Shown piece after piece: positions 61,634 to 64,000 of a stretch of 64,000 nt of DNA. The stretch spans positions 52,857 through 116,856 of the forward strand of contig CAJMSD010000009.1 in the NCBI GenBank assembly GCA_905215965.1, given 5' to 3'. The notes below the pieces were generated by a model. That model was not told the origin of the DNA, did no database searches, and saw nothing but the letters and a program-made list of their open reading frames with translations. The translations under genes and the position numbers were made by a program. How positions within the stretch are numbered: the first letter of the stretch is position 1; each line of letters starts with the position of its first letter. This DNA comes from an uncultured bacterium (GTDB taxonomy: Bacteria; Bacillota; Clostridia; Oscillospirales; Ruminococcaceae).

Positions 61634-63940
61634 ATGAAGCGAGTCGGAATCATCATCCCTGCAATTACGGATCTATTGCGGTCGGAACTGATTAAAAGTG
61701 TATATGAAAGTGCATTTCCGTTAGGATATGATATAATTGTACTGACAAATGCAACAAACGCACATAATGATTTTGTCTACAACGAATATACGATCGGAGA
61801 GGAAAATATCTACTCTCTTATTACACATGCAGCATTTGACGGTGTAATCTTTGCATCACAGTATTTTTACAAGACAGCACTGAAACAAAGGATTGCAGCT
61901 GCCATTCGTAAGGGAGGGATTCCTTGTGTGGAGATTGGGGAAAGCGATTCAGGGTTTGAGACCATCCATATACACTCGAAACAAGTTATGCATGATATAA
62001 CCGAACATCTCATTACGGTACATGGCTGCCGCAGACTCTGCTGTCTGACGGGTCCTCAGCATATACCGGAAGCGAGAGAACGTCTTTACGGATTTTTGGA
62101 AGCAGCACAGCAGCATCACATTTGCATTCCGAAAGAAAATATTATCTACGGTGATTACTGGAAGCTGTCCGGGAAACAGCTTGGCAAAGCGATCCTATCC
62201 GGTACATACGAGAAGCCGGATGCAGTTGTTTGTACCAATGATATGATGGCAGTATCTCTTTGCGATACACTCGCCGCAGGAGGGATGTCCGTACCGGAGG
62301 ATATACTCGTCACAGGCTATGATGCACATATCGAGGCATTGCTGCACTTCCCCTCCATCACAACTGTCGGCGGGCAGAGCAAAGAGGCAGGCAGGCTTGC
62401 CTTTGAAAAACTCTTTTCAATGATTGAGGGAAAATCTCTCACAAATGAAACAATTCGATTGAAAATCATTTACGGTGCAAGCTGCGGCTGTGTGGATAAG
62501 GTTGAGAATTACAGGCAAGCTGCTGAACAGGTACAGACATATATCCGCAGCGAGTCGCACAAGGCAGAAATGCTCGAAATGCAGACGAATACCAGCTTTA
62601 TTGCATCTATGTCTGAAGCACAATCTCTTGAGGAATTGATGCGGGCGGCAGATAACACAGCTCATATTATTACTGAACACACGAGCATAAATATATGTAT
62701 ATGCAGTGACTGGAAAGGGGATCTGAGCTATCCGGAGGCGTACCGGAGTGAGGGCTATTCGAATGAGATGTACCTCGCTCTGTCCAAGCGAGTCGGTGCT
62801 AACCTTGAAGCCGGATATTACTTCCCGATAAAGAAGCTGCTGCCTACTCTGGACGAGCCGCACACTCCGCAGCTGCTGTATGTAACCCCGATTCATAGTA
62901 TTCTACGGGTGCTCGGCTACTGTGTGATTTCATATCGAGAAGGCTATCAGTTTCAAATCACACCGCTGCTGGTGAGTTGGCTTGATGCAGTTGCAAATGG
63001 GCTGCGAACGCTTCAAAAGAAAAGATACACTGACCATCTGCATGAAAAGATCGAAGAGACATCATTACATGATGTGATGACCGGACTACTGAGCCGTAAG
63101 GGATTACTTCTGCAGCTTACAGAGATTGTTGCAACAGGAAAATGTTGCGGTCTCCTTCTCATAACCATTGGCAGAATGCTTGCTGCCAATCTGAACAATG
63201 CAGCGGATGGTTATACAATGATTCAGGCAGAGATGCTCATTGCCAATGCACTCCAGCTTATGAGTAACACGACGATGCAGGCAGCGAGAATTGACGAAAC
63301 GCATTTTGCATTTCTTTTCCCACTAGCGGAGCATGACAGGCTTGATGCGGTTTCCGAGCATCTTATTACGAAAATCGACGTATTCCTGCGAAAAATGCAG
63401 GAGAGTACAGCTTATGCTTACCTTCCGGAACTTGTGTATGAGAGAGGTATTGTGGCAGACAGTCCCAAAGAATTTCTTGCCGAACAAATTACATTACTGG
63501 ATAAAAAGGCGGCTGAAACCACCGGACGGAGGACGGCTGATGCAGGACAGCTTGAACGATTGCGTCGTGAACTGCATCTGGCACCGCAGCTCGATTGGAC
63601 AATGTCAGGAATGGCAAAACAACTCGGAATCAGTGTGAGCTACCTGCAAAAGCTGTACGGACGTGTGTTCGGAATCGGTTTCATGGATGACCTCATTGCA
63701 GCACGGATTGAAAAAGCAAAGCAACTTCTGACTATGAGTGATCTGCGTGTAAATGAGGTAGCAGAACAGTGCGGCTATCAAAATTCAACGCATTTTATGC
63801 GGCAATTCAAAGGGAAAATCGGAGTGACACCTTCACAGTATCGTGAACGGAAGAAAAATAAATCTATTCTATCACTTGATGCCTCATTGTCCGTAGAGTA
63901 TGAAGAACCGGAATTATCCATTTTGGACCATAGTCAATAA
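61634..63940 (+). CDS. Hybrid LacI-like sensor / GGDEF-like / AraC DNA-binding regulator
   Basis: 768 aa. Residues about 1-285 form a periplasmic-binding-protein-like sugar sensor as in LacI regulators (VGIIIPAITDLLRSELIKSV, DGVIFASQYF, DAVVCTNDMMAVSLCDTL, ILVTGYD) but without the LacI helix-turn-helix. Residues about 290-470 are helical or GAF-like. About 475-640 look like a degenerate GGDEF domain (SLHDVMTGLLSRKGLL, no GGDEF). About 655-755 are an AraC-type double helix-turn-helix (MSGMAKQLGISVSYLQKLYG and LRVNEVAEQCGYQNSTHFMR). No membrane helix, so it is a cytosolic sensor of imported sugar. Divergence from the pectate lyase suggests control of pectin use. The last 60 bases of the window are non-coding as far as seen. 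Confidence 0.88.
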   Translation: MKRVGIIIPAITDLLRSELIKSVYESAFPLGYDIIVLTNATNAHNDFVYNEYTIGEENIYSLITHAAFDGVIFASQYFYKTALKQRIAAAIRKGGIPCVEIGESDSGFETIHIHSKQVMHDITEHLITVHGCRRLCCLTGPQHIPEARERLYGFLEAAQQHHICIPKENIIYGDYWKLSGKQLGKAILSGTYEKPDAVVCTNDMMAVSLCDTLAAGGMSVPEDILVTGYDAHIEALLHFPSITTVGGQSKEAGRLAFEKLFSMIEGKSLTNETIRLKIIYGASCGCVDKVENYRQAAEQVQTYIRSESHKAEMLEMQTNTSFIASMSEAQSLEELMRAADNTAHIITEHTSINICICSDWKGDLSYPEAYRSEGYSNEMYLALSKRVGANLEAGYYFPIKKLLPTLDEPHTPQLLYVTPIHSILRVLGYCVISYREGYQFQITPLLVSWLDAVANGLRTLQKKRYTDHLHEKIEETSLHDVMTGLLSRKGLLLQLTEIVATGKCCGLLLITIGRMLAANLNNAADGYTMIQAEMLIANALQLMSNTTMQAARIDETHFAFLFPLAEHDRLDAVSEHLITKIDVFLRKMQESTAYAYLPELVYERGIVADSPKEFLAEQITLLDKKAAETTGRRTADAGQLERLRRELHLAPQLDWTMSGMAKQLGISVSYLQKLYGRVFGIGFMDDLIAARIEKAKQLLTMSDLRVNEVAEQCGYQNSTHFMRQFKGKIGVTPSQYRERKKNKSILSLDASLSVEYEEPELSILDHSQ

Positions 63941-64000
63941 AGTGGACAACAAAAAGTGGAAAGTTTACAAAAAATTCAATTCAGCCTGATTTGGTGAAAG

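Overview
This window looks like a chromosomal segment of a low-to-moderate GC, anaerobic, fibre-degrading Bacillota of the genus Ruminococcus or a close relative. The basis is the gene content. It encodes an RNase J/GdpP/L9/DnaB block, AddAB in place of RecBCD, ThyX, methylglyoxal synthase, rubrerythrin and an [FeFe]-hydrogenase maturase (HydG). It also encodes two secreted polysaccharidases that end in almost identical type I dockerins. Genus level is inference.

Positions 1-47850 are mostly core chromosome. A minus-strand operon driven from about 3857 holds thyX, a DUF2156 gene, a DJ-1 gene, 5-FCL and mltG (cut by the window edge). Next come a pseudouridine synthase and a divergent GH25 lysozyme; addB-addA; cardiolipin synthase and a thioesterase; uvrB-uvrA; a YhcC-type radical SAM gene with shikimate kinase; a MinD-like ATPase with mgsA; hisS-aspS; endonuclease IV and cyclophilin; and the block rnj-gdpP-rplI-dnaB-tilS followed by ftsH. 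Positions 37674-44819 hold a degenerate phosphohexomutase-like protein, an AGCS transporter, two PH-domain membrane proteins, a DUF421 protein and a TM1266-hydG operon whose leader contains a terminator-like hairpin. Rubrerythrin-enolase and smpB-ssrA (tmRNA) close the core part.

Positions 47853-58750 are an accessory island that begins directly after the 3' end of ssrA, a classic integration site. It contains a DUF1643 gene, a resolvase-type recombinase translationally coupled to an unusual fusion protein (a PolC-derived region without the polymerase palm, joined to a C-terminal Cys-based phosphatase), a cluster of 14-bp repeats, and truncated nrdD and phage tail genes. It also contains a reiterated array. 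Short pieces of a prophage tape-measure 3' end and of the following tail gene start recur three times, and between them sit small 'moron' cassettes on the opposite strand (nitroreductase, 69-aa membrane protein, DUF5714 plus GNAT). Each cassette has a closely related promoter/leader and the same terminator. A dockerin-bearing GH26 mannanase lies inside this array. IS remnants end it.

Positions 58755-63940 hold a dockerin-bearing PL1 pectate lyase and a divergent hybrid LacI-like/GGDEF-like/AraC regulator, probably its regulator, with dyads in the shared intergenic region. The strongest candidates for something undescribed are the PolC-like/phosphatase fusion with its recombinase, the repeated tail-junction moron array, and the structured leaders of hydG and rnj.
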